Source of the DNA: Macrostomum hystrix
Lineage: Eukaryota > Platyhelminthes > Macrostomidae
Direction of reading: 5' to 3'
Assembly: GCA_950097015.1 (NCBI GenBank)
Contig: CATNEN010000001.1
Span: forward strand, 26,447,001-26,511,000
Length of the DNA: 64,000 nucleotides
Below, piece by piece: positions 1-10,620 of the stretch. How positions within the stretch are numbered: the first letter of the stretch is position 1; every line of letters begins with the position of its first letter. A program made the position numbers and the translations under genes. A model generated the notes under the pieces. That model was given only the letters and a program-made list of their open reading frames with translations. It searched no databases and was not told the origin of the DNA.

Positions 1-1038
1 GTTTACTGCAGTTGTGTGTATGATTAGGGGCACAAGGCAGCCATATAGCTTCTAAATGCTTCCAAACGATTTTGACTCTTTTATTGAGCATTTTGTTCCT
101 CTGTTTGAGCCGTTTTTCCGTCGACTTGCGATTTAAGGGGAAATATGCTTTACTATGCTGTTTATATCATATGCCACCTTTCTGTCTCTATTCACCCATA
201 GTTCCTTCATTGGTTTTCGCGAATACATTTGTTCAATTCGAGCCTAAAGGGAAAGGTTCAATTCAGAGAAAAATATTTTTCTTTTTATTGATAAAACGAC
301 CGCCTTGCAGAAAGTGCTTGCGTCGAGATTTTTGAATAGCTTTTATTAAAACAAGTGCATATTCCGTTTGTGCATTTTTTGTGCATCTAAATGCAGGAAA
401 GAATATAGCAGTGAGTAGAAATCCCTTTATGTTCGCCCCCACGTAAAAGACTGCAGTCTTCTTACTTACTAGTACTGGTACGTGTCAGCTAGTTTTCGCA
501 GCTAATGCAATCAAGGTTAAGCGCATTGTTGTCGGCCAGTAAAGTCCATTAACAGTAGAAATACAAAGAGGATATTTCAAATACCAACAATTATCTTTTT
601 CTGCATCTCTCAAAATATTCAACCAATCGCCATGAAAGGCTAAATTTTACGCTCTATCTGATGAGACAAGTTCAAAAATCACAAATCATCGGCATCGTCG
701 AGATATTCAACGATTCTTGTCGGCTACTATTGTTGACTGTATTGATTATACGCTCGTAATGTTCATGGATTCGCTAGAGTAATGGTATTTGTCCTTGTCA
801 CCAGGGTCTTCGATCGACAATAATCGCTGAAAATCTCGACGATGCTGGCTCGCACGGCTTTGAATGTTAGTTCATAGTGAATGGCGGATACTTTGGTTCA
901 GATGGTGGACTTTCAGGAAAATCGGTCATTCAGTTTGGGAGCTATTGTGAAATACCCCGCGTGGTCATTCCGCATGGAGAAAAATAGAACGGTCTTTCTA
1001 CTGTTACAGCAACCAGTAAACAATTTGTAGTTAAAAGT
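1..1038. other. Intergenic, no gene seen
   Basis: Moderately AT-rich sequence. Short open frames (such as 72-335 on the plus strand) show no domain, no biased composition and no splice context, so I see no gene here. Confidence 0.6.
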
Positions 1039-1194
1039 TCAATTTGCACAGAACTGTTCCAGCTGGTGAAGCTCGCTGATCGTTAAAGTTGTCGCAGCCA
1101 CAATGTAACAAATGAATCGGCCTCGAAGACTAAACGATGGTTCGGCATGGTAGCCGAGACGCAGGCACAGCGGCTGACCCGTGTACGAAGCCGA

Positions 1195-2214
1195 CTAGCT
1201 GTTGGGCGCCTGCAGAAATGAGCCGCCTTTGAAGAAGTTGCTGAGACTGTCGCCCACAAACACTGCCGCCACAGACGCAAGTTGAGCGCTGTTGTCATTG
1301 GTGAAAACATTTTCGATTGACTCGCGAAGCACTTGGGTCTGTGAAAAGCCAAAGACGCTCGGAAACGGTTGATCGACTCGAAGGCGGCCTCCATTGTCTC
1401 GGAACTCTCCCCGATAGACGGGCGAAGCGGAGCAGTCGTGGAAGTAGTGATAGGTCTGGTGGTTAGGATCGGATCTAGTTAGTCTTGCATAGAATGTGAA
1501 GGACTTTGAATGGCTCAGATAAGTGGATGCCAGCGTGTTCCCATCGGTGTCGATATCGATGTAGTCATTGTTGGTTCCTCCAGGGAAGTTTGCGCCCTGG
1601 CTATCCCTGGTGACAGCGCCTCGAGGAGTGGCGAAGTACTTGGCGGGGTTGACAAGGTTGGCATATCCCCGTCTGAAATCGAGAAGAATTATCAACTTGG
1701 ACGCTAGTGCTGAACCCAGTCCTTGCACTACATGCTCGTAATTGTTTGTCGTCATTTCCACTGGTACTAAGGAAGTTGACATCGGTGAGCTGCCAGATGT
1801 TGACGTGGTCGGCATCGTTGTCATAACCGGCGTGGTCTGCCCAACTGACGAGATTTCGCCTGAAGTTACTGCTGATTCATTCGGTTCTGAAAATTTCGCG
1901 AAACTCACACACGCCGGGCTTATTTCAGTAGAATTTGGAGGTGAGAATAGATCAAGCAGTTGGTGGCTGTTTCCGAGGTAGCAGACACCTTCAATGCTTC
2001 GAAAGATAACCGAGCAGTTTTGACGAGTGGCACAATAATAGGCGCACTCCTCCATGGCTCGATGCCCAGAGAGCCTTGACAATTGGCTGAGGGCAGAAAC
2101 TCTAGGACAAAGCGACAGCTTTTGAAACCTCGTTCTAGACTTTCCAAAGCAGTCTGTAGAGCAGACTGTAGTTGCTGAGTAAAACAATATCAACAGAGTA
2201 GCGATCGTGTACAT
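1195..2214 (-). CDS. Secreted PAN-domain protein with lectin-like C-terminal domain (late nonsense codon)
   Basis: This is a 339-residue open frame from an ATG at 2214, starting with a hydrophobic signal peptide (about residues 1-20). A PAN/apple-like module follows at about residues 35-102, with the pattern C-x3-C-x5-C-x-VIF then C-Y-x-G. A Ser/Thr/Pro-rich linker (about 105-160) leads into a globular domain of about 180 residues that begins ASKLIILLDFRRGY and resembles a LamG/concanavalin-like beta-sandwich. The same domain order occurs in the gene at 7326-8402. The frame stops at TAG (1195-1197), exactly where the paralogue continues; beyond the stop, the same frame stays open and homologous (including PLCLRLGYH and a final SELHQLEQFC) to a TGA at 1039-1041. 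So it is either a young pseudogene, a truncated but working protein, or a read-through gene. PAN modules bind proteins or sugars; the function here is unknown. Confidence 0.7.
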   Translation of the reverse strand: MYTIATLLILFYSATTVCSTDCFGKSRTRFQKLSLCPRVSALSQLSRLSGHRAMEECAYYCATRQNCSVIFRSIEGVCYLGNSHQLLDLFSPPNSTEISPACVSFAKFSEPNESAVTSGEISSVGQTTPVMTTMPTTSTSGSSPMSTSLVPVEMTTNNYEHVVQGLGSALASKLIILLDFRRGYANLVNPAKYFATPRGAVTRDSQGANFPGGTNNDYIDIDTDGNTLASTYLSHSKSFTFYARLTRSDPNHQTYHYFHDCSASPVYRGEFRDNGGRLRVDQPFPSVFGFSQTQVLRESIENVFTNDNSAQLASVAAVFVGDSLSNFFKGGSFLQAPNS

Positions 2215-2427
2215 ATTGGAGAAATCACAGAATTTTCTTACCGATTAGTTAATTTAATTTTCCTACGCAATTTTTAGTAATGCTTTACTTTTGCCTAAAA
2301 CTCTCCTTCAAATATTCACTACGACACTGAATGCACAAATGGCTCCCGGCATTTCTTTTCCTATCCCAGCCAATCACAGACGAGTGTATTCTGTAACCTT
2401 TTTGTTCGACCGATTCGTTTACTAATG

Positions 2428-2747
2428 GATTATAATAAAAATAATTAATAATTTATTAAACCTGCCCCAATTGGGTCAGATGTGCAGCCGACAGCCGCAG
2501 CTAATGCGCGGCGGATCTGAAGGCTGCGTACAGCTGTTCAGTCCATGGACTGAGGGACGCCACACCCACCTTCAATTACCCCAGCTGATGCTGGTACCCA
2601 TTTAACAGCTGGGTGAACTGAAGCAATGCAGAGTTAAGTGTCTTGCTAAAGGACACAAATTATTCCATTGGAGTCGGGAATCGAACCCCCGACCTTCAAG
2701 TCGTGAGTCCGTCGCCCTAACCACTAGGCTACAACCTCTCTCAACCA
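2428..2747 (-). mobile_element. tRNA-derived SINE, family 1, full-length copy
   Basis: The right end, read on the minus strand, is a tRNA-like head with an A box (TAGCCTAGTGG) and a B box (GGTTCGATTCC). A central body contains CAGCTGGGTGAACTGAAGC and AGTGTCTTGCTAAAGGACAC, a type of conserved core also present in other animal SINE superfamilies, and the left end is an A/T-rich tail. An 8-bp target duplication TACTAATG flanks it (2420-2427 and 2748-2755). A near-identical copy lies at 42831-43137. Confidence 0.85.
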
Positions 2748-2755
2748 TACTAATG

Positions 2756-3934
2756 TAGATTAATGCAATGGGGTAAATTCTGAACAATGCGCCTCGCCCG
2801 ACCTTTTTGTGCTTAGCAAACAACCAAATATTTTGCTAACTACGAGCACTGGTCTGATTGTCCTGATAAATAAAAAGATAAGACTAGACTCCATACTAAG
2901 GCCAAGAAAAAATGAAAGCTATAAAAAAGTAAAAAATAGCCATTTCTGCAGTTATACGAGTAATAAAAGAAACAATTAAATTTGAATTCACTCAACTTTA
3001 GCGCAAAATATGAACTTCGTATATTCTCACACATTCCTTAGCCTGAACAAGAAAACAAGCAACATATAAACAAAAAACATTACAGCTGCTTAAAAGTACA
3101 TTTCCCTAGTGATAAAAGTCTGCATCCTGCGGAATCAGCTGCCGAAAAAAGATATTACACCTGCCACAGTCGGACCAGATGTGCAGCCGACAGTTATTGC
3201 GCGACAAAGGCTGCGTACGCTGTTGAGTCCATGGACTGGGGAGACGCCACATTACCCCAGCTGAAAATTGGAAACCATTAATTAATCCTCATCTTGGAGC
3301 TCCCCTGATTACGTCTTCGAACTCATTCCGGCGAAGAAAAGGCCCTTCAGAATATACTCGCACTTATAGAGCAGAAAAATGAAGGAAAAGTCAAGTGTGC
3401 CGCGCCTCCAGGTCACGTCTGTTGGAGATGACCCACCAATGAACGCTTTTATGCCTAATTGATGTACGCTCAGCGCATTTTCGCCAGTATCGTCCGATAG
3501 ATAGTAAACAACGCTCGCAAACACTCGACAAAAATATTGTACCCGATCGGAATGAGGATAAAATTTCGGATTTTTCGATTTTAACCATCAGTTTCTACTT
3601 CACAGCTGATTTCATAAAATGATTATGTTTATGTTCACAGATATTCAATGTGATCGCATTGCTTCTCACACATCAACCGATGTGCTAACAGCCGGAAGGT
3701 ACCAGTCGATTTGCTGCCGGACTCACCAGTGGCACACCCAGTCACCTTGAGGTAGCTCTGGCATTTCAAAAGGCATTTCTTTTTAAATGCCCGAACTCTT
3801 CACTTGTCACATACCACGCTGTTCCAGTTCAGTTTAGTTCTCATCTAAGTGACAAAATCATTACTAAATTTGGATAAAGGCTTAAAAACATGCAAATTTT
3901 TAAAGACATTTTCTGTACATACTATTCCTGGGGA
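2756..3934. other. Intergenic with a headless SINE fragment
   Basis: At about 3158-3265 a truncated copy of SINE family 1 is recognisable by GATGTGCAGCCGACAG, GGCTGCGTACGCTGTT and GTCCATGGACTGGGG; it lacks the tRNA head. I see no gene in the rest. Confidence 0.6.
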
Positions 3935-4115
3935 GTACGTTTGCTTGCGGAAGTTTGCTTGCAGGAATTTTGCTTGCCGAAGTTTGCTTGCCGAAGTTTG
4001 CTTGCAGGAATTTTGCTTGCCGAAGTTTGCTTGCCGAACTTAGCTTGCAGGAAATTTGCTTGCGACACATTAGCTTGCCGAACTTTGCTTCCTGACTGTT
4101 TGCTTGCGAAGTTGG
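3935..4115. repeat. Minisatellite, 14-15 bp unit
   Basis: A degenerate tandem array of GTTTGCTTGCCGAA-type units, with GCAGGAATTTT and GCGACACATTA variants. Open frames across it are produced by the repeat and are not coding. Confidence 0.85.
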
Positions 4116-6320
4116 TGAGTCAATTATTGCTACAGAATGTTTTCAAGCGCTTATCAGCGGCAATGCCGTAAACTCACTCACAGTAAGCTTTCGAACTAGC
4201 CTTTGGGATTTGTACACGAAGGATTTAGTATAATAGAAGGATAATAGCAGCATAAATTGTAGCAGTTCCTTATTTCAGCACGATCGAACAGATAACGAAT
4301 ATGATCATAGTGGTGGTGGTAATAACAGGCAGAGCTATGAGCTAACTACCAGACGAATTCGTCTAGATCTATTAGCTATGAAGATATAGATACGAGCGTA
4401 TATAACAGTTATCTGTACATTTTGCCATGAGATTATTGACTTATGCTTCTTCAGCAAGCCACTAAGCTATAGCTCTCTATACCTAGGATTTTTTGTAATT
4501 TTTTAAATAAGCACAGCAATACATTTATTCTCCCAGTCTCTAGACTCGGCCATAGACTAAATTGGCTCTGACTGCGGCGAGAAAAAAATACGAGTACATT
4601 AGGTAGACACGAAAACACGTATTTTTTTACCAATTAAGGTTAATTGAAAAACTTTCTTACTGACATGGCCTAAAAACCATCTCAGTAAAAGTTGGCATCA
4701 GATTGGTACCAGTGTGATGAAAATTGGTTGGGCCATTTTGTTTCTACGCTGTCATTTATAGACAGACAGATAGCCCAGCTTTAGAGCGAGAGAGAAGAAG
4801 ACGTGGACTAAGTGAACTGTACGAGTTCTTGTAGTAGATTGTACTTTTTACTGTAGAATAACACGATTCATGACCGTTCTTCGGAACAATTATCTAGATT
4901 AAACTCAATTTTTTATCAATTAAACTACCACCTTTTGAATTTATTATTTAGATATGGCTAAACAAGCTAACGAGTTAAAAATTCTTTCAATTTTTTTGAA
5001 AGAAGCTTTTTCAAATGTGCATTGTGCACGTTCGTAGCTTTTTTCCATAACTTAATCTGCAGTGCCAGATAATAAAATACATTAACCACGTTCAACACGG
5101 GGATCAGTTAGTTGTCTTGTACAAATATATACATGAGCACAAAGAGAAGCTTAGTTAAGGTTTAGCAAGCAAAGTTCGGTAAGCAAATTTCATAGACCCG
5201 GATTCCTGTGTAAATCTATGTATTCTTCCACAGGACGTCTGTCGGATGCAGCAGTTCTGAAGGCCAATCGTTGGCGGGCACAACCTGTAGGACAGTGCAT
5301 TTGGTACATGAAAACCATCCTGTCCAACCATTGTGCAATGAACCTGGCCTTGTCGCAGAGAAGCTGCATGTTCTCAATTCACTGAGTTAGAATATGATTT
5401 GCTTCTTATGTGATAGCTATTGCCCTTCTAAGTTATGACTTATTTGATTGACAGTCTCTCAGGCTTCTAGCAATTTTCAACATGATACCTTGCCTAGCTG
5501 CCACCCACAGCCTGAGGCAGTGAAAGAGGCTCAAAAGAGAGAAGGTGTCGTTTGTTTGCTTTTTTCACAAGCAGACTTTTTCTCGCACACTTTCTATAGG
5601 ATCACTCAGCATTTCTCACTTACAGCAGTTTGGATCCGAGCCAGTCTGTACTTGCGATCAAACAAAAAATATACACGCCTTGACTATTCAGCTCTCACCT
5701 CTCTATCCAGTTGCAAAATTCTATATTTTCAAGTACGTTTTGTTTAGTTTATACACGCAAATAAGTAACTTACTTCTGGCAGCTAATTGTGCTCAATTGG
5801 TTAAGCGCGCATATACTTCTATGGAATGAGAATTGAATTTAATTGAATTTAAAGAGAAGAGCTTATAATAAACGGTTTTCCTTGATTTAGTATAGTCTAT
5901 GGCCTATAGTCTATGGGAAATGGGAATTCTCCTCTTGATTGGGTGTTTATCTACTTCATTGGCTTTTAGTCTATGGTCGAGAGTAGTTCTATGGCAACGG
6001 CTGTTACTGCAGTAGTAGCAGTAGTATGTCTACTGCAGTAGTATGTCTACAACAAACACGTCTACGATATTGTTCATTTTGAAATAAGATTTTTATCAAA
6101 GGTTCGATGATCAGAGTTACTTGCCGATAAATAACACGGCCTACTTAAAATGGAGGCTTTTCATATGAACAGTTTTTGCTACTTCCATTTTTAAACATTA
6201 TCATCATATGTTTTAGCAGAATAATGAAGTTCCACTCATTCCTTGTTCCCTGATCGAGAAATGGTGGGCAAATGGCGATCATAACGCTGTTTATGTAATT
6301 AGAATTATTTTGGATTACAT
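4116..6320. other. Intergenic, no gene seen
   Basis: AT-rich sequence. A small open stretch at about 5233-5385 follows a good acceptor (ATTCTTCCACAG) but matches nothing I know. Around 5890-6050 short phrases such as TAGTCTATGG recur several times as a degenerate repeat. Confidence 0.5.
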
Positions 6321-6323
6321 TTT

Positions 6324-6725
6324 ATGCGAACCTCTCCTTTGACGCAATCCCGTGCCGCAGTTCCGCGCCCGTCTCGCAGGCTTAGGAACATCCTTTTGAA
6401 CCAAAACCGGAAGAATATCCGCGCCTTCGCCATGACCCTCATGGGCCACGGCTACCTTGCTAGGCACTGTTTCCTCCGGGGCGACCTTGAGAGTGAACTT
6501 TGCCCCATTTGTGAGTACGACAACGAAGATGCTGAGCACTTTGTGTGTCACTGCCCTTGCTTTAGCAGAGACCGGCTACGCTACCTCGGGCCCAACCCGT
6601 CTATAGACGAGATCTGCCAGCCCGACAGCATTCCACGGCTCGTCCAGTTCCTCCGGGCAACAAGACGAGCCACGTTCTTCCCTACGCAAGACAACGCTGC
6701 AGGACGGACCGGCGGACCACCCTGA
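6324..6725 (+). pseudogene. 3' end of a LINE (non-LTR retrotransposon) ORF2
   Basis: The 133-residue frame has the C-terminal signature of Jockey/I-type ORF2 proteins: after the reverse transcriptase, a region with GHGYLARH and then a zinc-binding C-x2-C...H-x4-C cluster (CPICEYDNEDAEHFVC). Nothing of the polymerase is joined to it upstream, so this is a 5'-truncated insertion, the usual fate of LINEs. GC content is clearly higher than in the surrounding DNA, and sequence to about 6790 probably still belongs to the element. It may be the same family as the decayed RT pieces at 56.3-57.9 kb, but the regions do not overlap, so this cannot be shown. Confidence 0.7.
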
Positions 6726-7325
6726 CCGGCCCCGTGGCCTCGCCTGTCTGCGGGCCTACAGGGGTATGGGCGATCCTCGCCTCCCCGCTGCGTCCACGGA
6801 CCACCCTGCAGCTAAGCAAAGTAAGTCAAGTCTCCTTTAACGACTAGACCTCTGTTTCTATTATCACTACATTATTAGAACAAGACAGACAGGGTTTTGT
6901 GGCCTTCCTGATTCATGAGCTTTTGAGCACATTTCTTATTCATTCTTTTGTGCTCTCAAAAAGCTGAATCCATCTCACCGCTCTTGCTTCAGCTGTTTAA
7001 ATACGTGCAAAATGGACATTTTCAATGGAGCTTTTAATACTTCTGAACTGACGCGAGTCAACAAAGTTTGGTCAACAACAATGGAGCTTCCATTAGGTAC
7101 CTCCTCAGCTAGTTTTGTAGGCTTAAAAAGACTAGGGCCGAGCAGAAAGCTTCTTTGTATGCCGGATAGGACGCAGAAAAAAAGAGGAGCTTTTACACTC
7201 GCATTTCATAGTCAGAGCAGATGCGAGGTACAATTTTATTTGAACTCATTTCAGGGGCATTTGAAACACAATAAGAAAGAGGCTGAGTAAGGATCAAGTT
7301 CTATGATAGGCACAAGGCTCAAGGC
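6726..7325. other. Intergenic, no gene seen
   Basis: Starts with the probable LINE 3' flank. No further coding or repeat structure is recognised before the stop codon of the next gene. Confidence 0.5.
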
Positions 7326-8402
7326 TCATCCGCAGTAGGCCTCCAGCTGCTTCAGCTCGCTCAGAGTGAGGGCCTCCTTTGCCACCGCGTAGCAGATGAA
7401 CAGGCCACGGAGAGCGACCGTGTTGTCGTTGTGGTAGCCGAGACGCAGGCACAGAGGCTCACCTAAGTAGCTGCTAGATTGCGCATTGGGCGTTGACAGA
7501 AATGACCCGTCCTTAAAAAAGTAATTCAAAGCACCGGCCGAAAACACCACTCCAACAGAAGCCAGTTGGAATTCATTGTTATTGCTGAAAACATTTTCAA
7601 TGGAATCGCGAAGCACTTGGCTTTTGATAGGCGGGAACGCATGCACAATTTGAATTCGTCCACCGTTGTCTCCAAACTGCCCCCTGTTGCTAGCAGAAGC
7701 AGAGCAGTCGTGAAACAAATGATAGACTTGGTGATGCATGTTGTTTCTTAGAAGTCTGGCATAGAAGGTGAATGATTTTGTGTCACTCAGATAAGTTGAC
7801 GCCAGGGTGTTTCCGTTGGTATCCACCTCGATGAAGTCTTTATTGTTTCCACCTGTAAAATTGACACCCTGTTCAGTTCGAATGAGGTTCCCATGCGGAG
7901 TGGCGGTGTACGTGCCTGGGCTGATAAGATTGGTGTAGCCCTGCCTGAAGTCGAACATGATCACCAATTTCGAAGCCAGACTAGCATTGATTCCTGAAAC
8001 CCGCGCACTGGGTGGTTCCTGGCTCGCATCCCAAGTCCGCACGTAACTCTCGCAGCGGTCAGGTGTATGAGTGCCGTTCGCAGAGAAATTTTCCGCCAAC
8101 TGACGAGTGCTTCCGAAGTAGCAATCGGATGAGGCCCTCTGAAAAATCACCGAGCAGTTCCTGAACGCAGCGCACTCCACAAAGCAGGCTCTGGGATGGA
8201 CGCCAGCCAGCCTGCGCAGGCTTCTGAGCTGGTCAGCGCTACTCGGACAGACGCCCGCTTTGGTAAAGTTCACTTTCAGGGTCTCGCGCACTGTGGAACA
8301 ATTGGCGAATTTTGCCGCGCAGAGCAGCAGAAGAACCACAATCGCAGAGGCACTGGCCATGGCATTAAAAATGTGTTTCCTGATGCTTTTTGACCGTGGC
8401 AA
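7326..8402 (-). CDS. Secreted PAN-domain protein with lectin-like C-terminal domain, intact paralogue
   Basis: An intact 358-residue frame. The first ATG (8402) gives a basic leader; a second ATG 14 codons in begins a classical signal peptide (MASASAIVVLLLLC...), and either could be used. The PAN-like module lies at about residues 45-118 and shares C-x3-C-x5-C-x-VIF with the gene at 1195-2214. The C-terminal domain (about 140-358) contains LASKLVIMFDFRQGY, KSFTFYARL, YHLFHDCSAS and SIENVFSN, and ends in SELKQLEAYC. The overall design suggests an extracellular binding protein, such as adhesive, mucus or eggshell-associated, but I do not recognise a named family. Compared with the upstream paralogue it lacks the long Ser/Thr linker and has no nonsense codon. 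I see no intron inside the frame. Confidence 0.8.
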   Translation of the reverse strand: MPRSKSIRKHIFNAMASASAIVVLLLLCAAKFANCSTVRETLKVNFTKAGVCPSSADQLRSLRRLAGVHPRACFVECAAFRNCSVIFQRASSDCYFGSTRQLAENFSANGTHTPDRCESYVRTWDASQEPPSARVSGINASLASKLVIMFDFRQGYTNLISPGTYTATPHGNLIRTEQGVNFTGGNNKDFIEVDTNGNTLASTYLSDTKSFTFYARLLRNNMHHQVYHLFHDCSASASNRGQFGDNGGRIQIVHAFPPIKSQVLRDSIENVFSNNNEFQLASVGVVFSAGALNYFFKDGSFLSTPNAQSSSYLGEPLCLRLGYHNDNTVALRGLFICYAVAKEALTLSELKQLEAYCG

Positions 8403-8862
8403 AATCTGGGGCTGCCAAGCTCCAGATTATCTAGTGTTGCCGGTGAATTTCCACTATCCAATAAGACCGTTCGCCTCATCTTCTTGAATCTCATTTCTTT
8501 CCTTATCCAATAAGATGCTGTTTAGTAAACTGAGTGATGCAAAAAGCTTTGGCCACTAGGATAGCAAAGTTGGTGTAATCTTTAGCTTAGTTGTTAATTG
8601 ATCGAGGATGCTGGAAAACGTAGCATAATTGAAAAAATTATTACAAGCATCGATTTATCCCCTATTGTCCCGGTCAAATATGTGTATGGTCTAGTGTTGA
8701 AGCATTTATTTTTCCGGGACGAAGAAACGATCTATTTGGAACTGACAACAACAAAAAGGCACAAAAAGCAACTATGGCTGACACTAACGCTAATAGACTG
8801 ATAATCAATGACAGTGAAGCACTTTTTGTCTTTCTCACTCCATAGTGATCACGACGGTGTTA
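8403..8862. other. Intergenic, no gene seen
   Basis: The upstream flank of the PAN gene; no coding sequence or repeat identified. Confidence 0.5.
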
Positions 8863-9294
8863 TCATTTCCAGAAACTTCGATTCGCAGTTTCTTCGCAGG
8901 AGTAGTAAAAACCGTCGTAGACCCACTGTGTCTTCTTTTCGTTGTGCCATTCCATGAACGTGTTGACCATCCAAGTAGTTTTCTTCTTAGTAGCTTCTGG
9001 CACACAGCCATCGACAACAGCCATGAGCTCTTCCTCCGACGTAAAATCGAAGCGAGGGCTTGAGGGTGTCTCTGATGTGGTTCCGTCCGAAAAAATCAAA
9101 TCAACCATTCTCGCTATATCGTCGTCAATACTGGCAAAGTCACTAATGTCTTCAGCCATGTCTTCAGCTATTTCGTGCGCAAGCGTTGTAATTAAATTGG
9201 TGACACAGCGGCGCATCAAACTCCGAGCTGTTCCGTTTCGATCAGAACCATGGACTGTTGAGCTATAGTTCTTTTTTCCACAAGACCGAGCCAA
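8863..9294 (-). CDS. Possible fragment of a Crypton-type (DUF3504-like) recombinase-related protein
   Basis: A 143-residue open frame rich in acidic residues (EIAEDMAEDISDFASIDDD) is followed by FTSEEELMAVVDG and TKKKTTWMVNTFMEWH. That arrangement, an SxEEL segment followed by a TxKxTxWxVxxFxxW helix, is typical of the N-terminal region of KIAA1958/DUF3504-like proteins, which derive from Crypton tyrosine recombinases. The frame then ends in residues without similarity, while another frame stays open to a stop near 8835. No recombinase core is present. It could be a first exon, a decayed transposon fragment or chance similarity; the assignment is weak. Confidence 0.3.
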   Translation of the reverse strand: MARSCGKKNYSSTVHGSDRNGTARSLMRRCVTNLITTLAHEIAEDMAEDISDFASIDDDIARMVDLIFSDGTTSETPSSPRFDFTSEEELMAVVDGCVPEATKKKTTWMVNTFMEWHNEKKTQWVYDGFYYSCEETANRSFWK

Positions 9295-9309
9295 GTTGGG
9301 GAAAATACT

Positions 9310-9444
9310 ATCTCTCCCGTTTATTCATTTGTCTATGGCCAGAACGACTTCAAACTCGTTTCTCTGGCCTCGGATGCTCCTCGGCCGAGAAACAAGTTCT
9401 CAGTCGCTCTGACGGCCACAGATAAATGAATAAACGGGAGAGAT
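9310..9444. mobile_element. Foldback / MITE with about 31-bp inverted repeats
   Basis: The left end ATCTCTCCCGTTTATTCATT is repeated inverted at the right end (AATGAATAAACGGGAGAGAT), with pairing continuing through a GGCC-containing segment with two mismatches. The inner part (GTTTCTCTGGCC / GGCCGAGAAAC) is also partly palindromic. TA dinucleotides lie at both borders. No coding capacity. Confidence 0.7.
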
Positions 9445-9462
9445 TATATACTTCCAACTCGT

Positions 9463-9725
9463 GGGCAACTGCTTACCTGCCAAACAGCCAGTGGCACAGC
9501 CGCAACTATTGCGCGGTGCATCCAAAAATTGTGTACGCTTGTTGAATCCATGGACTGTGCATTCGCCAAACCTATATTCTTTTTTCCTCGCTGATTCTGT
9601 TACCTATTTACCTAATTGAAGCAATATGGAATTAATTGTCATGTTCAATGACACAATTTGATTCCATTGAGCAAATATTTGAACTTCGGACCTCTTGTTT
9701 CGTAGTCCGAAGTTATAACGCAAAC
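9463..9725. mobile_element. Degenerate SINE family 1 copy
   Basis: Recognisable pieces in the same order as the intact copies: GCCGCAACTATTGCGCGG, AATCCATGGACTGT, TTGAAGCAATATGGAATTAA and CAATGACACAATTTGATTCCA. The tRNA-like head is badly eroded. Confidence 0.55.
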
Positions 9726-10373
9726 GCTGCAAGCTGCGCTTTAAATTCATAGATGAACTATAAAAATGGTTAAAGTGATTGTGGCAACCAGTTTTAAGAG
9801 ACAGAACTCCACGGAAAATATCTAAACAGCTAGTCGTTTATTTACAGAATGTCGCTATAGTCGCTACACAAAATGTCATTTATTAGTGCAAGATATTTCG
9901 AAGAACAATGCAAAAAATGTTCTAAAATGACAGATGGAAAATGACAGCGAAACAGTATCGAAGCCTAGCTTGGCCCTTCATTTCAGTGTTGCAGTGTCAA
10001 TCGTTAAGCGTATAAATGCAAGTGCTAGAAGATGTGGTGGTGTTAGAAGGCCTCCCAATAATGCTTTCTCGAGAGGGTAACGAGCTTAAACCCAACTGAG
10101 GTAGAGGTGAAAAGCCTCGACAATAACTCTAACTTAACTTACCTTGACGAATGAAGCCTGTCATTAAAACACAAGATACTTTTTCTCACTCAATCGATAT
10201 TCTGTCAAAAGTAACACTCGCTTTGGCAGAGGTTAATTGTGTGACGAAGAGTAAGAAACACACCAACTCTTCCAGACAAGAAAAGAAGAAGGAAGAGCAA
10301 AGGGGTTGACATGACTGTCTAGGCTACTGGAATATCCTTTGAAATCAACTCTTTGATGCTAGGTTTTATAGCA
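9726..10373. other. Intergenic, no gene seen
   Basis: Mixed-composition sequence without recognisable genes or repeats. Confidence 0.5.
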
Positions 10374-10620
10374 GGGCTCGTCAAACTAGCGGGCCACAGA
10401 GAGAACCTAAAATACGACACGGGCCGCTTAAACTGTAGGAATATGAGACAAGGGAGAGATTATACAGAGAAGAGGTTAGGCAGGGAAGAGATGAGACACG
10501 GGAGAGATGAGAAACGGGAGAGATGAGCCAGGGAAGAGATGAGAAACGGGAGAGATGAGCCAGGGGAGAGATGAGAAACGGGAGAGATGAGCCGTGAGAG
10601 AGATGAGACACTTTCATCTA
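10374..10620. mobile_element. Remnant of a hAT-type MITE with a GGGAGAGATGAGA minisatellite
   Basis: It begins CAGGGCTCGTCAAACTAGCGGGCC, a diverged version of the left terminus of the hAT MITE at 41721, followed by the same CGGGAGAGATGAGACA-type tandem units of about 15-20 bp. The matching right terminus is not found, so the copy is truncated. Confidence 0.55.

Noticed and set aside
5233-5385. Possible exon after ATTCTTCCACAG with about 50 open codons
   Set aside because: No similarity, no partner exon and no donor; kept only as a note.
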